NCBI GenBank assembly: GCA_910584585.1
Contig: CAJUBP010000019.1
Location: forward strand, 5,549-69,548
Direction: 5' to 3'
DNA length: 64,000 bases
Source: an uncultured Lachnospiraceae bacterium
Lineage (GTDB): Bacteria > Bacillota > Clostridia > Lachnospirales > Lachnospiraceae
Shown here: piece after piece, positions 8,057 through 16,828 of the stretch
How the letters are laid out: the number at the start of each line of letters is the position of its first letter
Position numbering within the stretch: position 1 is the first letter of the stretch
Translations under genes and position numbers: made by a program
The notes under the pieces: model-generated
Seen by the model: only the letters and a program-made list of their open reading frames with translations
Told to the model about the DNA's origin: nothing
Database searches by the model: none

Positions 8057-8614
8057 ATGTCTCTGTTCAAAGAAACGGAACCCAGAAAACAAGAAAAGAT
8101 CAACGGTATTATCTATGATATGTCGCCGGCCCCCAATTACCGGCATGGAATCATCAACGGAAACATTTATAACAAGATTAAAAACGGATTGAAAAACAGC
8201 CTGTGCATGGCTTTTATAGAAAATCTGGACTTTAATTATCATCCAAAAGAAAATGACGATTATATGCGTCCGGATCTTATGATCATCTGTGACCGGAAGC
8301 ATCTGAAAGGCGGCAGCTACAGCGGCGTGCCCAAATTCATTGCGGAAATTTTAAGCCCTTCCACTGCCATGAGGGACAAAACGGAAAAAAAAGACGCCTA
8401 TGAACAGGCAGGCGTGCCGGAATACTGGATTGTATCCCAGCAGGGTTCTGTGGAAATTTATTATCTGGAACAGGGAAGCTATAAACTGACCGAAAGTTAT
8501 ATTCTGCAGGATGATGAAGAAGAGGAAGATTACAATGCCCAAACGGTGATATCCTTAAGGGAATTTCCCAATATTACAATGACATTGGCGGAAATCTTTG
8601 AAAATGTGGATTAG
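8057..8614 (+). CDS. Uma2-family PD-(D/E)XK nuclease-like protein (copy 1)
   Basis: A 185-residue Uma2 (DUF820) protein. It carries the fold's core: 'MRPDLMIICD', 'KFIAEILSPST', the Lys of 'DKTEKKDAYEQAGVPEYWIV', and a tail with 'FENVD'. The N-terminal half has the usual 'INGIIYDMSP' and 'HG.I.GNI'. Cellular role unknown. The family has a restriction-endonuclease-like fold and is very common in cyanobacteria and Clostridia. The ribosome-binding site is weak (GGATGTGAAAGT). Its TAG stop is the first three bases of a miniature R1 repeat. Two paralogues lie at 21513 and 27487. Confidence 0.85.
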   Translation: MSLFKETEPRKQEKINGIIYDMSPAPNYRHGIINGNIYNKIKNGLKNSLCMAFIENLDFNYHPKENDDYMRPDLMIICDRKHLKGGSYSGVPKFIAEILSPSTAMRDKTEKKDAYEQAGVPEYWIVSQQGSVEIYYLEQGSYKLTESYILQDDEEEEDYNAQTVISLREFPNITMTLAEIFENVD

Positions 8615-8658
8615 AGCGTGCTTTAAAATTCATTCCCGCAATTTTAAGACACGCCCTA
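8612..8658. repeat. R1 repeat, internally deleted 47-bp copy
   Basis: It has both R1 ends, TAGAGCGTG...TTAAAATTCATTCCCGCA joined straight to AATTTTAAGACACGCCCTA. It is what remains when the inner part of the 164-bp element is lost, leaving a short hairpin. It provides the stop codon of the Uma2 gene. Confidence 0.8.
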
Positions 8659-8671
8659 GGGCTCATCGGAG

Positions 8672-8710
8672 TAAGGAACTGTGCAGAAATAACTTATGCA
8701 CAGTTCCTTA
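8672..8710. terminator. R2-family hairpin between convergent genes
   Basis: A perfect 14-bp inverted repeat (TAAGGAACTGTGCA / TGCACAGTTCCTTA) with a short loop 'gaaataact..'. There is no strong T-run. The 'ggaactgt.cagaaataact' text is shared with the palindrome at 16199 and the half-site at 45733. It lies between convergent Uma2 and AraC genes and probably terminates both. Confidence 0.6.
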
Positions 8711-8749
8711 CCGGCATTTTCAAAGACTTTTGCCAATGCTGAAACGGCA

Positions 8750-9601
8750 TTATCCCTGTTTCTTTACCACAGGAATCCACACCTCATACTGGGCATTTTC
8801 CGGATCAGGATTCAAGTACACCTCAATATCCGGCGCGCTTCCATATTCATATCCGGATGTAGGAAGCCATTCTGTGACAATCCGCTTTTCCAGTTCCTGA
8901 ATGGACTGATTGGTTCCGGAACCGGAAAAAATTGCCCATATTGCCGCCGGCACAGTATATTCCTCCAATCCTTCCCCGTCTTTTGAACTGGAGACGGCAA
9001 TATAATACCGCCAGGGTTCCTCTTCATTGCATGTGCTGACCCCCAATACTCCCATAGGCGCTGCATTCATCATAGATGTCAACCGTTCCAGCGTTCCATT
9101 TACGGCAATCTCCTGCCATTTGGAAGGAATCACTGCAAAATTCTTCTCAATCTCCTTTTCCAGTGGCACAGATACTCCCACAATGCGGAATGCTTCCTTT
9201 GTCTCAATCCGATATTTCATCTCTTCGACTCCTTTCACGGTAAGTTTAAATGTAATCGGAGGAAATGATTTGACAGATACTCCTTCTGTCCTGATGGCAG
9301 AAGGGGCAATTCCATGAACAGACTGAAACGCCCTGTTAAATGCAGTGGGGGAACTGTATCCATATTTCTCCGCAGCGTCAATAATTTTAATCCTTCCGCC
9401 CTGCAGATCCACGGCTGCCAGTGACATCTTTCTCTTGCGGATATACTCAGACAAAGGCATACCTGCCATATAGGAAAACATTCTCTGAAAATGATAAGAA
9501 GAACATCCGGCAATCCGCCCCAGCTCTTCGTAATCCACCTGCTCTGTGAGATGTTCCTCCATGTAATTGATGGCTTGATTCAATCTTTCGATCCATTCCA
9601 T
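8750..9601 (-). CDS. AraC-family regulator with GyrI-like effector domain
   Basis: A 283-residue regulator of Rob/SoxS-like layout. Two HTH motifs of the AraC domain lie at residues ~8-105 (LGRIAGCSSYHFQRMFSY and the second HTH near YGYSSPTAFNRAF). They are followed by a GyrI/SOUL-like effector-binding domain (~125-283) that usually binds hydrophobic drugs or ligands. The end 'YEVWIPVVKK' is typical of the fold. GGAG precedes the ATG (AAGGAGTGAATGAAAC). No obvious target gene is adjacent. Family knowledge suggests multidrug- or stress-responsive activation. Confidence 0.88.
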   Translation of the reverse strand: MEWIERLNQAINYMEEHLTEQVDYEELGRIAGCSSYHFQRMFSYMAGMPLSEYIRKRKMSLAAVDLQGGRIKIIDAAEKYGYSSPTAFNRAFQSVHGIAPSAIRTEGVSVKSFPPITFKLTVKGVEEMKYRIETKEAFRIVGVSVPLEKEIEKNFAVIPSKWQEIAVNGTLERLTSMMNAAPMGVLGVSTCNEEEPWRYYIAVSSSKDGEGLEEYTVPAAIWAIFSGSGTNQSIQELEKRIVTEWLPTSGYEYGSAPDIEVYLNPDPENAQYEVWIPVVKKQG

Positions 9602-9803
9602 GTTTCATTCACTCCTTTTCCTTGAGCATATTCAAAAATATTCTCTAACAAATATATTTTCAAATGTGTTCTGATAAATTTTAACAATATTTTAACTACC
9701 TGTCCTCTCTTTCTCTGCACAAAAAAGAGAGATTGGAAAATCCTTTATTTCTATTATATCCTTACCACTTATATTTTTCAATCAACCGACCGTCCGTAAT
9801 TTG

Positions 9804-9832
9804 TTGAAAATAAAATTTATTTCTCCTATAAT
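9804..9832 (+). promoter_or_regulatory. Sigma-A-type promoter for the LytTR gene
   Basis: TTGAAA at 9804-9809, a 17-base spacer, and TATAAT at 9827-9832, 26 bases before the LytTR start codon. Confidence 0.65.
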
Positions 9833-9857
9833 GACATCACAACAAGGAGGTGATGCC

Positions 9858-10298
9858 ATGCAGGTGGAAATTAAAATCGACAATTCCTGCACAGAACCGA
9901 AAGTCATGATCTTTACTGCCGCTATGACAGAAGAGGTCAGCGATATCATAAAAAAGTTATCAGACAACATTCCTCAGATTATTTCCGGCAGTAAAGACGG
10001 AAAAATAGAAGTTTTGGAACAGGAAGATTTAATCCGAATTTACACAAGCGATAAAAAAGTATTTGCTGTAACAAGCAAGGGAACTTATACCCTGCGGTTA
10101 AGACTGTATGAAGCGGAGGAACGGCTGAACCCCAATCAGTTTGTCCGTATCTCCAATTCAGAAATCATTAATTTAAAAAAGGTAAACAATTTCGATTTGA
10201 GCTTTACCGGAACTATTTGTGTTAAGTTATTAAATAATGATATAACTTATGTTTCCAGACGTTATGTCAACAAAATCAAAAAAATATTAGGATTATGA
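9858..10298 (+). CDS. LytTR-domain transcription factor
   Basis: A 146-residue protein without a receiver domain. The LytTR DNA-binding beta-fold covers residues ~55-146, with 'DLIRIYTSDKKVFAVTSKG', 'RLRLYEAEERL', 'NQFVRISNSEIINLKKV' and 'VSRRYVNKIK'. AAGGAGGTGA seven bases upstream fixes ATG 9858. The next gene, DUF3021, starts 10 bp later. This LytTR-DUF3021 pairing is a recurrent two-gene unit in Firmicutes, where the membrane partner is thought to tune the regulator. It is probably autoregulatory. Confidence 0.88.
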   Translation: MQVEIKIDNSCTEPKVMIFTAAMTEEVSDIIKKLSDNIPQIISGSKDGKIEVLEQEDLIRIYTSDKKVFAVTSKGTYTLRLRLYEAEERLNPNQFVRISNSEIINLKKVNNFDLSFTGTICVKLLNNDITYVSRRYVNKIKKILGL

Positions 10299-10308
10299 GG
10301 TAAATCAT

Positions 10309-10764
10309 ATGAAGAAAAAAATCGTTTCACGCTGTGCCATGGGTTTTCCCATCGGAATTACTATCGGTTACTTTATCACTATTATCTTGTCCCTTGCCTT
10401 TGGAAAAGGATATTATTCTCCCTGTGTTCCGGAACTTGCTGACATGATGGGCAATGAAATTAATGCCGTTCTCCTGCAGGCGTTACTGTGCGGAATATTG
10501 GGAATCGGCTTCGGGGGCAGTTCTGTTATCTGGGAACTGGAAGACTGGAGCATTGTCAAACAGACAGGAATTTATTTTCTGATTGTATCATTTATCATGA
10601 TGCCTGTGGCATATTTCAGCTACTGGATGGAGCACAGTATCTTTGGATTCTTCCGTTACTTTGGGATTTTCTTTCTGATTTTTGTAGTGATATGGATTGT
10701 AGAGTTTACCATTCTTAAACGCAGCGTAAGGGAGTTGAATGAACATCTTCCAAAATCCAAATAA
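10309..10764 (+). CDS. DUF3021 membrane protein
   Basis: A 151-residue integral membrane protein with four hydrophobic segments (~8-30, 55-75, 85-105, 112-135) and the DUF3021 pattern, including the basic-aromatic end. It is the second gene of the LytTR operon. Function is not established. By analogy with other LytTR-membrane protein pairs, it may inhibit the regulator until a signal arrives. Confidence 0.8.
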   Translation: MKKKIVSRCAMGFPIGITIGYFITIILSLAFGKGYYSPCVPELADMMGNEINAVLLQALLCGILGIGFGGSSVIWELEDWSIVKQTGIYFLIVSFIMMPVAYFSYWMEHSIFGFFRYFGIFFLIFVVIWIVEFTILKRSVRELNEHLPKSK

Positions 10765-10798
10765 AAGATACTCAGTATTTTAATAAACCAATTCAAAA

Positions 10799-10844
10799 TC
10801 CAGCAGAAATTAAATTTTCTACAAACAATCGAATTTCTGCTGGA
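10799..10844. terminator. Hairpin terminator between convergent genes
   Basis: A perfect 13-bp stem TCCAGCAGAAATT / AATTTCTGCTGGA around a 20-base loop. It lies between DUF3021 (+) and the PF06541 gene (-). AT-rich sequence follows on both sides. Confidence 0.65.
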
Positions 10845-10950
10845 TATTAATTTAATATAATCTTTATTATATTTTTAAGTCCAAAAGGACCCGGTAAAAT
10901 AACTGGCAGAATAAAACATGTTTCCCTTTACTGCATTATTTATCCTCAAA

Positions 10951-11793
10951 TTATTTTCTTTTCCTGTTTAGATGAATCTTCCATTTTTTCAACGTCTCCG
11001 GATAAGCCCTGGACTTCATGCCCGGAAATGCCCGCATGAGACGCTTCATTCCTGCGCTTTCATGTTCCATAAGAGCCTCCAGTTCCTGCTGAAGCCGTTT
11101 TCTCTTCTCCGCAAGCTCTTCGCACCCTTCCGTTATTTCTGCAGCTTTCAGCTCAATGGTCTCTTTCAGTTCCTCTCTCTTTTCTACAGCGGCAGTAACG
11201 CCCTCATAAATATTCTCTCCGATTTCATCTGAAACCTCCCGTATTCTTAAGGCCGCTTCATCCATAAGTTTCAGCCGCTTATTAAACTTAAGTATTGTGC
11301 TGACAGTAATTGCTAAATCTAATACAAAAAGAACGATAAGCAGAACAAGGAATACTGTACCGAGAGCATTCGGAATACTTTTCACAAATTTATAAATTCC
11401 AGGATGTATCACATCCATCACCAAAGTACAGCCAATTCCCCACAAAAGAGAAAATTTCAGACAAACATACCCGCAAATATTAAAGTTTTCATCAGAATAA
11501 TCCCACCATTGGTTATGGAATAATTTTTCCAGCAAAAATCCCGTCACAAATTCAATCACGGAAGTGAGTATTACTGATCCGATAAAAAGCAAAACAAAAT
11601 TTTTCTTCAAAGGAGTCAAAAAGGCAATTACTACCAAAACGCCGCAGCCATAAATGGGACAGACAGGCCCGTTTAAAAATCCTCTGTTGACAAACTGCTT
11701 TACTTCCAACGCCGCATAGGCCACTTCTGTGCACCAGCCCAGAAACGCGTAAATCAAAAATATCCAGGCTGTCTCATATAATGATACTGGCAT
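10951..11793 (-). CDS. PF06541 putative ABC-transporter-type membrane protein
   Basis: A 280-residue protein. About five membrane segments occupy residues 1-170, with the family hallmarks 'FLGWCTEVAYAA', 'RGFLNGPVCPIYGCG' and 'WWDYSDENFNI'. An amphipathic, coiled, basic tail covers ~185-280. It is usually annotated as a 'putative ABC transporter permease' (COG4905), although no ABC partner is here and the function is unknown. It is the last gene of a leftward cluster with TelA and XpaC homologues (gap 39 bp). The start has AAAGGAG at good spacing. Confidence 0.8.
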   Translation of the reverse strand: MPVSLYETAWIFLIYAFLGWCTEVAYAALEVKQFVNRGFLNGPVCPIYGCGVLVVIAFLTPLKKNFVLLFIGSVILTSVIEFVTGFLLEKLFHNQWWDYSDENFNICGYVCLKFSLLWGIGCTLVMDVIHPGIYKFVKSIPNALGTVFLVLLIVLFVLDLAITVSTILKFNKRLKLMDEAALRIREVSDEIGENIYEGVTAAVEKREELKETIELKAAEITEGCEELAEKRKRLQQELEALMEHESAGMKRLMRAFPGMKSRAYPETLKKWKIHLNRKRK

Positions 11794-11832
11794 AAAATAA
11801 AATACTCCTTTAATTTTTAATTTAATTTCTTG

Positions 11833-12966
11833 TTATCCCTGAATCTGAAGAAGTTTTTCTTTCAATTCACCTTCCAGGCGGTTCATCTCTTTCTCGGCTT
11901 CCCTGCGTTTTTCTTTTCCCTCTTTCTGAATACGCATCACTTCATCTAAAGTGGAGATCAAGGATTCATTGGTCTTACGCAGCGTCTCCATATCAATGAT
12001 TCCCCGCTCAGATTCTCTGGCTGTTTCCACTGTAGCCATCTTCAGCCGCTCTGCATTCTTCATCAACAGTTCATTGGTCAGATCGGTCACTTCCCGCTGC
12101 GCCTGAGCCGCCTGAGCGGAATGCTCCACCCCCATGGCAAGAACCATCTGACTTTTCCACAAGGGAATGGTATTTACAATGGTAGACTGAATCTTCTCCA
12201 CCATAACAGTATCATTATTCTGCACCAGGCGGATCTGGGGGGCTGTCTGTATGGAAATCATTCTCGTCAGCTCCAGATCATGGATTTTCTTCTCAAACCG
12301 GGTGCAGAGAGATTCCAGATCTTTGGCTTCCTGGGCGTCCTCCGGCAGTCCGGAACGGTTTGCCTTCTCGATTAACTCTGCAAGCTCCGTCTTCCTTACC
12401 TGCTCCAATTTCTTCTTTCCTGCCAGAATATACATGGATAGTTCTTTAAAGTAAACTTTATTCTGCTGATACATTTTATCCAGAATTGCAGCGTCTTTCA
12501 TCAATTGAACCTGATGCCCTTCCAGAACCTTGCAGATTTTATTGACATTGGTCTCGGCCTTGTCATATTTCGCTTTTAATGCCGTTAATTTATTGGAAGA
12601 TTTCTTAAATCTTGCCAGAAAACCTTTTTCCTCTTCTGCATCAAATCCTTTCAGCTCCGTCACTACCCCAGTCAGCAAATCGCCGATTTCCCCCAAATCC
12701 TTCGTCTGGACATTTTCCAGCGCTTTTTCAGAAAAATCCGCCATTTTCTTCTGAGTTCCGGCGCCATACTGCAGCACAATATTCGAATTGTGCAAATCAA
12801 TCTGGCTGGTAAACTGATCTACCATCCGCCGCTCTTCCTCTGTCAGAATATTATCGTCCCAGGCAGGTTCCGCCGGCTCCCTTTTTTCTTCTGCCATCGC
12901 TTCCTTTTCCGGAAACGGATCTAATGTCAATACCGGTGCATCCGCAAATTCTAATCCTTCACTCAT
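11833..12966 (-). CDS. TelA family toxic-anion/stress resistance protein
   Basis: A 377-residue cytosolic, mostly helical protein matching TelA/KlaA throughout. Conserved text includes 'ILTEEERRMVDQFTSQIDL', 'NKICKVLEGHQVQLMKDA', 'SIQTAPQIRLVQNND' and 'IPLWKSQMVLAMG'. The family is associated with tellurite, nisin and cell-envelope stress tolerance, and it commonly neighbours XpaC proteins, as here. The biochemical activity is unknown. GGAGGAAAAGC precedes the ATG. Confidence 0.9.
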   Translation of the reverse strand: MSEGLEFADAPVLTLDPFPEKEAMAEEKREPAEPAWDDNILTEEERRMVDQFTSQIDLHNSNIVLQYGAGTQKKMADFSEKALENVQTKDLGEIGDLLTGVVTELKGFDAEEEKGFLARFKKSSNKLTALKAKYDKAETNVNKICKVLEGHQVQLMKDAAILDKMYQQNKVYFKELSMYILAGKKKLEQVRKTELAELIEKANRSGLPEDAQEAKDLESLCTRFEKKIHDLELTRMISIQTAPQIRLVQNNDTVMVEKIQSTIVNTIPLWKSQMVLAMGVEHSAQAAQAQREVTDLTNELLMKNAERLKMATVETARESERGIIDMETLRKTNESLISTLDEVMRIQKEGKEKRREAEKEMNRLEGELKEKLLQIQG

Positions 12967-13064
12967 GCTTTTCCTCCATTTTTCAATAAAATTATATCAT
13001 CATTCAATTTTTTCTTTTCGGATTCTTCTTTAAATAACTATAAAACATTAAATATAATTTATAT

Positions 13065-14324
13065 TTATTTAAAGTCATTTCCCGTCAGTCCCTCCTGTGC
13101 CAGCATCGTGTGCAGCACAGAAATATCAGAAGACAAGTCCCAGGCCACTTCCTCAAAAAGACTGTCCAGAAGCTTTTCAAAGGCAAGATTCAGCGTGTCC
13201 AAAGTCTGTTCAATCTCTTTTTTGGAAGAAATAATATTTTCTCCCTGTATGGGCTGGCTGTCCAACTGCTGATATGCTTCCAGAAGCTTCACGGTAGTAG
13301 GCAGGTAATACTCCATCAGTTTTTGAATATCATCAAGAGAATCCGGATCTTCTCTCACCCGATCAAATATCTTCTGAATCAGCAGCTCCATATGGGAAAT
13401 CTTCCGGGAAATCTTCTCTTCCGGAATCTTCTGATTGCACTGGCGGATTTTTCTGATATATTCTTTTCCCTCTGAAATTACTTTCTGAACCTCTGGGTTT
13501 AAACTGCTGTCCGAATCTTGAGAGCGTCCCTGTCCTTCTAATTCCCTCTGTCTTTGTTCTGTCTCTTTTTGTTCTGTCTGTTTTTGTTCTAACCGCTGTT
13601 TCTGGATATTCTGATATTCCTGATAAGTATCATGGCTAACCATCAGGCAGGTGTTCTCCTGATCTAAATGCCCCTGCCGAAACCAGCCCTTATCAATCAT
13701 TTTCTTTAAATCTTTCACTACAAACCGAAAAGATTTCCCGCTTCTGTCTGCAAGTTCTTTAATGTTACAGTAAGTTCTTCCCTGCAGCTGAGCAATATAG
13801 TTCTGATACCTCTTTAATCCGGACAGAATGCCGCTCCCCTTCCAGGCCATGATTCCGCTGCCGGCAAGCAAGGGAATCAGAATAGCAATTGCAATTTTAA
13901 TTCCTATCGGAAAGCTGCCCAGAAAGAAACTTACAAGAAATAAAATCATGATTGCAATTCCGATTCCTATGCTGAAGGTATAGCCGCACACAGCCAGCGC
14001 CCATCCGCCTGCTTTCAGAGAAGTATTTTTTCTGAACAAATCCGTTCTTATATCTGATTTCTGCACCTTGAAAGAATTCTGTCTGTCTTGATTATTCTGA
14101 TAATTTCTTTCTCTCTCTTTTTGCTTCTCATATTCCCCAAAGGACAAAAAAGAAGCCCGATTTACTGCGTCTCCCGCAGTCTTTAACCCTTTCTGAAGGG
14201 CGGACACCGCCTCATTCACTGTATTTGTAATGGCCTTATTCAACTGATTAAAATCCTGGGAATTGATGGCGTCATCTACAATATCCTTAATATCTTTCCC
14301 GAATTTTTCCCATTCGTTATTCAT
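13065..14324 (-). CDS. XpaC-like (5-bromo-4-chloroindolyl phosphate hydrolysis) family protein
   Basis: About 419 residues. The N-terminal helix (MNNEWEKFGKDIKDIVDDAI) is typical of XpaC homologues. A Gln/Glu/Arg-rich linker, two adjacent membrane segments (~105-165), a winged-helix-like segment (CNIKELADRSGKSFRFVVKDL) and a C-terminal helical XpaC domain follow. I prefer ATG 14324, with GGAGG five bases upstream, over ATG 14366. It lies 98 bp upstream of TelA on the same strand, and the pair probably acts together at the membrane. 'Hydrolase' is historical naming; no active site is evident. Confidence 0.82.
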   Translation of the reverse strand: MNNEWEKFGKDIKDIVDDAINSQDFNQLNKAITNTVNEAVSALQKGLKTAGDAVNRASFLSFGEYEKQKERERNYQNNQDRQNSFKVQKSDIRTDLFRKNTSLKAGGWALAVCGYTFSIGIGIAIMILFLVSFFLGSFPIGIKIAIAILIPLLAGSGIMAWKGSGILSGLKRYQNYIAQLQGRTYCNIKELADRSGKSFRFVVKDLKKMIDKGWFRQGHLDQENTCLMVSHDTYQEYQNIQKQRLEQKQTEQKETEQRQRELEGQGRSQDSDSSLNPEVQKVISEGKEYIRKIRQCNQKIPEEKISRKISHMELLIQKIFDRVREDPDSLDDIQKLMEYYLPTTVKLLEAYQQLDSQPIQGENIISSKKEIEQTLDTLNLAFEKLLDSLFEEVAWDLSSDISVLHTMLAQEGLTGNDFK

Positions 14325-14492
14325 GCATGCCTCCAAATCTCTTCTTTTGAAATCATCTACACTCATATTATGGACTAACCTTCCTTTAAAATCAACACTT
14401 TTATTACATTGCAGTTGGACACTTTCTTGTGTTCCTATTGTGTTCTTTCAGCTGAAATGTTAAAATATGTCCGAAAGCGAGGAATAAATAAT

Positions 14493-16193
14493 ATGAAAAC
14501 ATCCAACGATTTAAGAGAATTACTGACAAGGATTGACCATAAAGGCTATCCGGCTTATAAAGATACCAGAGGAAGTTACCAGTTCGAAGGCTATGTCCTC
14601 TCCATCGATCACGTACAGGGAGACCCTTTCGCCGCTCCATCTAAAATAAGCGTTCATGTTCCCGGAAAGATTGCCGGTTTTCTTTCTGATTTATACCAGG
14701 AAAAACATAAACGGATCGCGCTCCAGGATTATCTGCTCCGGAAATTCGCCAAAGAGACAGACGCCTTTAGCTTCAAGGCAAAGGGATCCGGAAAAAGCGG
14801 CCTGATGTCTGTCAGCCGCTGCGGACAGGAAATTTTGGAGCGCACCGCCTGCGAAATTGAAAAAAACGGAACTGTCATTGTGCGGATGGAAGTTGGTTTT
14901 CCCGCCAATGGGCGGACCATCAACAGCAGAGAATTAATCAAAATTCTTTTTGAATTTCTTCCGGGCTGTGTGAAAAAATCCTTATTTTACGCCTCCCTGA
15001 ACAAACAGGATGTTCAGAAAAATGCTGAACTTGCAGAAGATCAGCACTATATCAGGCAGCAGCTGCCTAAACTGGATCTTGCCGCTTTTGTGGCCAATGG
15101 TTCCATCCTTCCCAGAGAATCCGGCGTTTCCAACCGCCCCATGAAACAGGCGGTTGCTTTCCAGTCTCCCAAATCTATGGAAATCACTCTGGAACTTCCG
15201 AACCACGGCACAATTACCGGCATGGGGATCAAACAGGGCATCACTCTGATTGTAGGAGGCGGATATCATGGTAAATCCACATTGTTAAAGGCACTGGAAC
15301 TTGGCGTCTACAACCACATTTCCGGCGACGGCAGAGAATTTGTGATTACCGACGACACCGCTGTCAAAATTAGGGCGGAAGATGGAAGAAGCATCAAACA
15401 ATCAGATATTTCCATGTTTATCAATAATCTTCCCAATGGAAAAGATACCGTGCGTTTCTGCACCCAGGACGCCAGCGGAAGCACTTCCCAGGCTGCCAAT
15501 GTAATAGAAGCCATGGAAGCCGGAACAAACCTGATGCTGATAGATGAAGATACCAGCGCAACTAATTTTATGATTCGGGATGAATTGATGCAGCTTGTCG
15601 TAAACCGGGATTCGGAACCTATCACTCCATTTATCGATCGGGTACAGGAACTTTTCACCCAATACCATATTTCCACCATTCTGGTGGCGGGAAGCTCCGG
15701 TTCTTACTTTCACAAAGCGGACTGCATCCTTCAAATGGATCATTACCTGCCGAAAGACATCACAAACTTTGCCAAAAAGGAAGCGGCAGCCTTTCCGATT
15801 CCAAATGATCCGGCAAAGCCCAGCGCAGCTCCATCTTTTAGAAGAATTATTAAATCAGACATTAACTTTAAGAAGAACGACAGGATTAAGCTGAAAACTC
15901 AAGGACGTGACTCTGTGTTAATCAATAAGGAAACAATCGATCTGCGGTACGTGGAACAATTGGCCGATTCGGAACAGTTATCCTCCCTTGGAATTCTTGT
16001 GAAATATGCGCAGCTCCATATTTTTGATGGGAAAAAGACACTGTCAGAGGCAGTGGAGGAACTTTGCCGTATGCTGGAGGTGAAAGGATTGTCAGCAGTC
16101 TGCGAGGGAAGCTATGTGCCCAGCGGGTTTGCTGTGCCGAGAAAACAGGAGATATTCGCGTGTTTTAACCGGTATCGCTCTTTGAAACTGTAA
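14493..16193 (+). CDS. PF09818-family ABC-class ATPase
   Basis: A 566-residue soluble protein. A beta-rich N-terminal part (~1-240) is followed by an ABC-like ATPase with Walker A 'GGYHGKSTLL', an 'SGSTSQAANVIEAME' signature-like segment, Walker B 'LMLIDEDTSATNFM' and 'STILVAGSSGSYF', then a ~130-residue tail. It matches the COG3044 'predicted ABC-class ATPase', for which no function is established. No transporter subunit is nearby. It is divergent from the XpaC/TelA cluster, sharing a 168-bp intergenic region, so a common stress response is possible. Confidence 0.85.
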   Translation: MKTSNDLRELLTRIDHKGYPAYKDTRGSYQFEGYVLSIDHVQGDPFAAPSKISVHVPGKIAGFLSDLYQEKHKRIALQDYLLRKFAKETDAFSFKAKGSGKSGLMSVSRCGQEILERTACEIEKNGTVIVRMEVGFPANGRTINSRELIKILFEFLPGCVKKSLFYASLNKQDVQKNAELAEDQHYIRQQLPKLDLAAFVANGSILPRESGVSNRPMKQAVAFQSPKSMEITLELPNHGTITGMGIKQGITLIVGGGYHGKSTLLKALELGVYNHISGDGREFVITDDTAVKIRAEDGRSIKQSDISMFINNLPNGKDTVRFCTQDASGSTSQAANVIEAMEAGTNLMLIDEDTSATNFMIRDELMQLVVNRDSEPITPFIDRVQELFTQYHISTILVAGSSGSYFHKADCILQMDHYLPKDITNFAKKEAAAFPIPNDPAKPSAAPSFRRIIKSDINFKKNDRIKLKTQGRDSVLINKETIDLRYVEQLADSEQLSSLGILVKYAQLHIFDGKKTLSEAVEELCRMLEVKGLSAVCEGSYVPSGFAVPRKQEIFACFNRYRSLKL

Positions 16194-16198
16194 TAAGA

Positions 16199-16268
16199 TT
16201 AGGAACTGTTCAGAAATAACTTTTAAATAGCGCGCAGAATTTAAAAGTTATTTCTGAACAGTTCCTAA
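16199..16268. repeat. R2 palindromic element, complete copy
   Basis: Perfect 29-bp inverted arms (16199-16227 and 16240-16268), starting TTAGGAACTGTTCAGAAA, enclose a 12-base loop containing 'gcgcgc'. It lies 6 bp after the stop of the ATPase gene. On the other strand its TTAG provides the stop codon of the membrane protein at 16265. It doubles as a terminator for the two convergent genes. Confidence 0.85.
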
Positions 16269-16780
16269 GAAACATTTTTAATTTTTCTGTACAGGCAGAC
16301 GGAACTTATAACATCTGCAGCAAAAATACAGTGAGTGATAAGATACACCGCTGCAGATGCTGTCGATAACTTCTGTTTCTTTCTCATCCGCAAGACTGCG
16401 CAAATTCCATATGAGGAAGAAACAATCATCAGCAAGAATTCCGCTGCCGTCAAAATCAAAATAAGAATAGGGGAAATAAGCAGAAAAGCAGGCACAACCA
16501 TCACAAACAGACACAGAATTCCTGCCGCAAATCCTGCCAGATAGAACGGAATATGAAGCAGCTTGACCATCATGCCGCAAAATGATAATTTTTCTTCTGT
16601 TCCCTGAAAAGAAAATGCGTTCCAGATATTAAATCCATATATAATAATCGTTACAATCGTATAAATAACAAGAAACATCACATGGTTCTTACCTGTTTGA
16701 TCCGGCACAATCAGAAACAGAAAAAACAGGTAAGGCCATATTGTTAAAATGACAGGAAATACTTTTTCATATTTTCTCAT
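16265..16780 (-). CDS. Small integral membrane protein, unknown function
   Basis: About 171 residues with four to five hydrophobic segments (IWPYLFFLFLIV, FLVIYTIVTIIIYGF, GFAAGILCLFVMVVPAFLL, LILILTAAEFLLMIV, AAVYLITHCIFAADVISS). I do not recognise the family. Two nearby ATGs (16792, 16780) share the purine stretch GGAAAGGGATGG; the second has better spacing. It lies downstream of the XRE regulator at 16829-18025 on the same strand, so the two may form a regulator-membrane protein operon. Its stop lies in the R2 repeat. Confidence 0.6.
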   Translation of the reverse strand: MRKYEKVFPVILTIWPYLFFLFLIVPDQTGKNHVMFLVIYTIVTIIIYGFNIWNAFSFQGTEEKLSFCGMMVKLLHIPFYLAGFAAGILCLFVMVVPAFLLISPILILILTAAEFLLMIVSSSYGICAVLRMRKKQKLSTASAAVYLITHCIFAADVISSVCLYRKIKNVS

Positions 16781-16828
16781 ATATTTTTCCATCCCTTTCC
16801 AAGGCACAAATAAATTGTAAAAGTTTTG

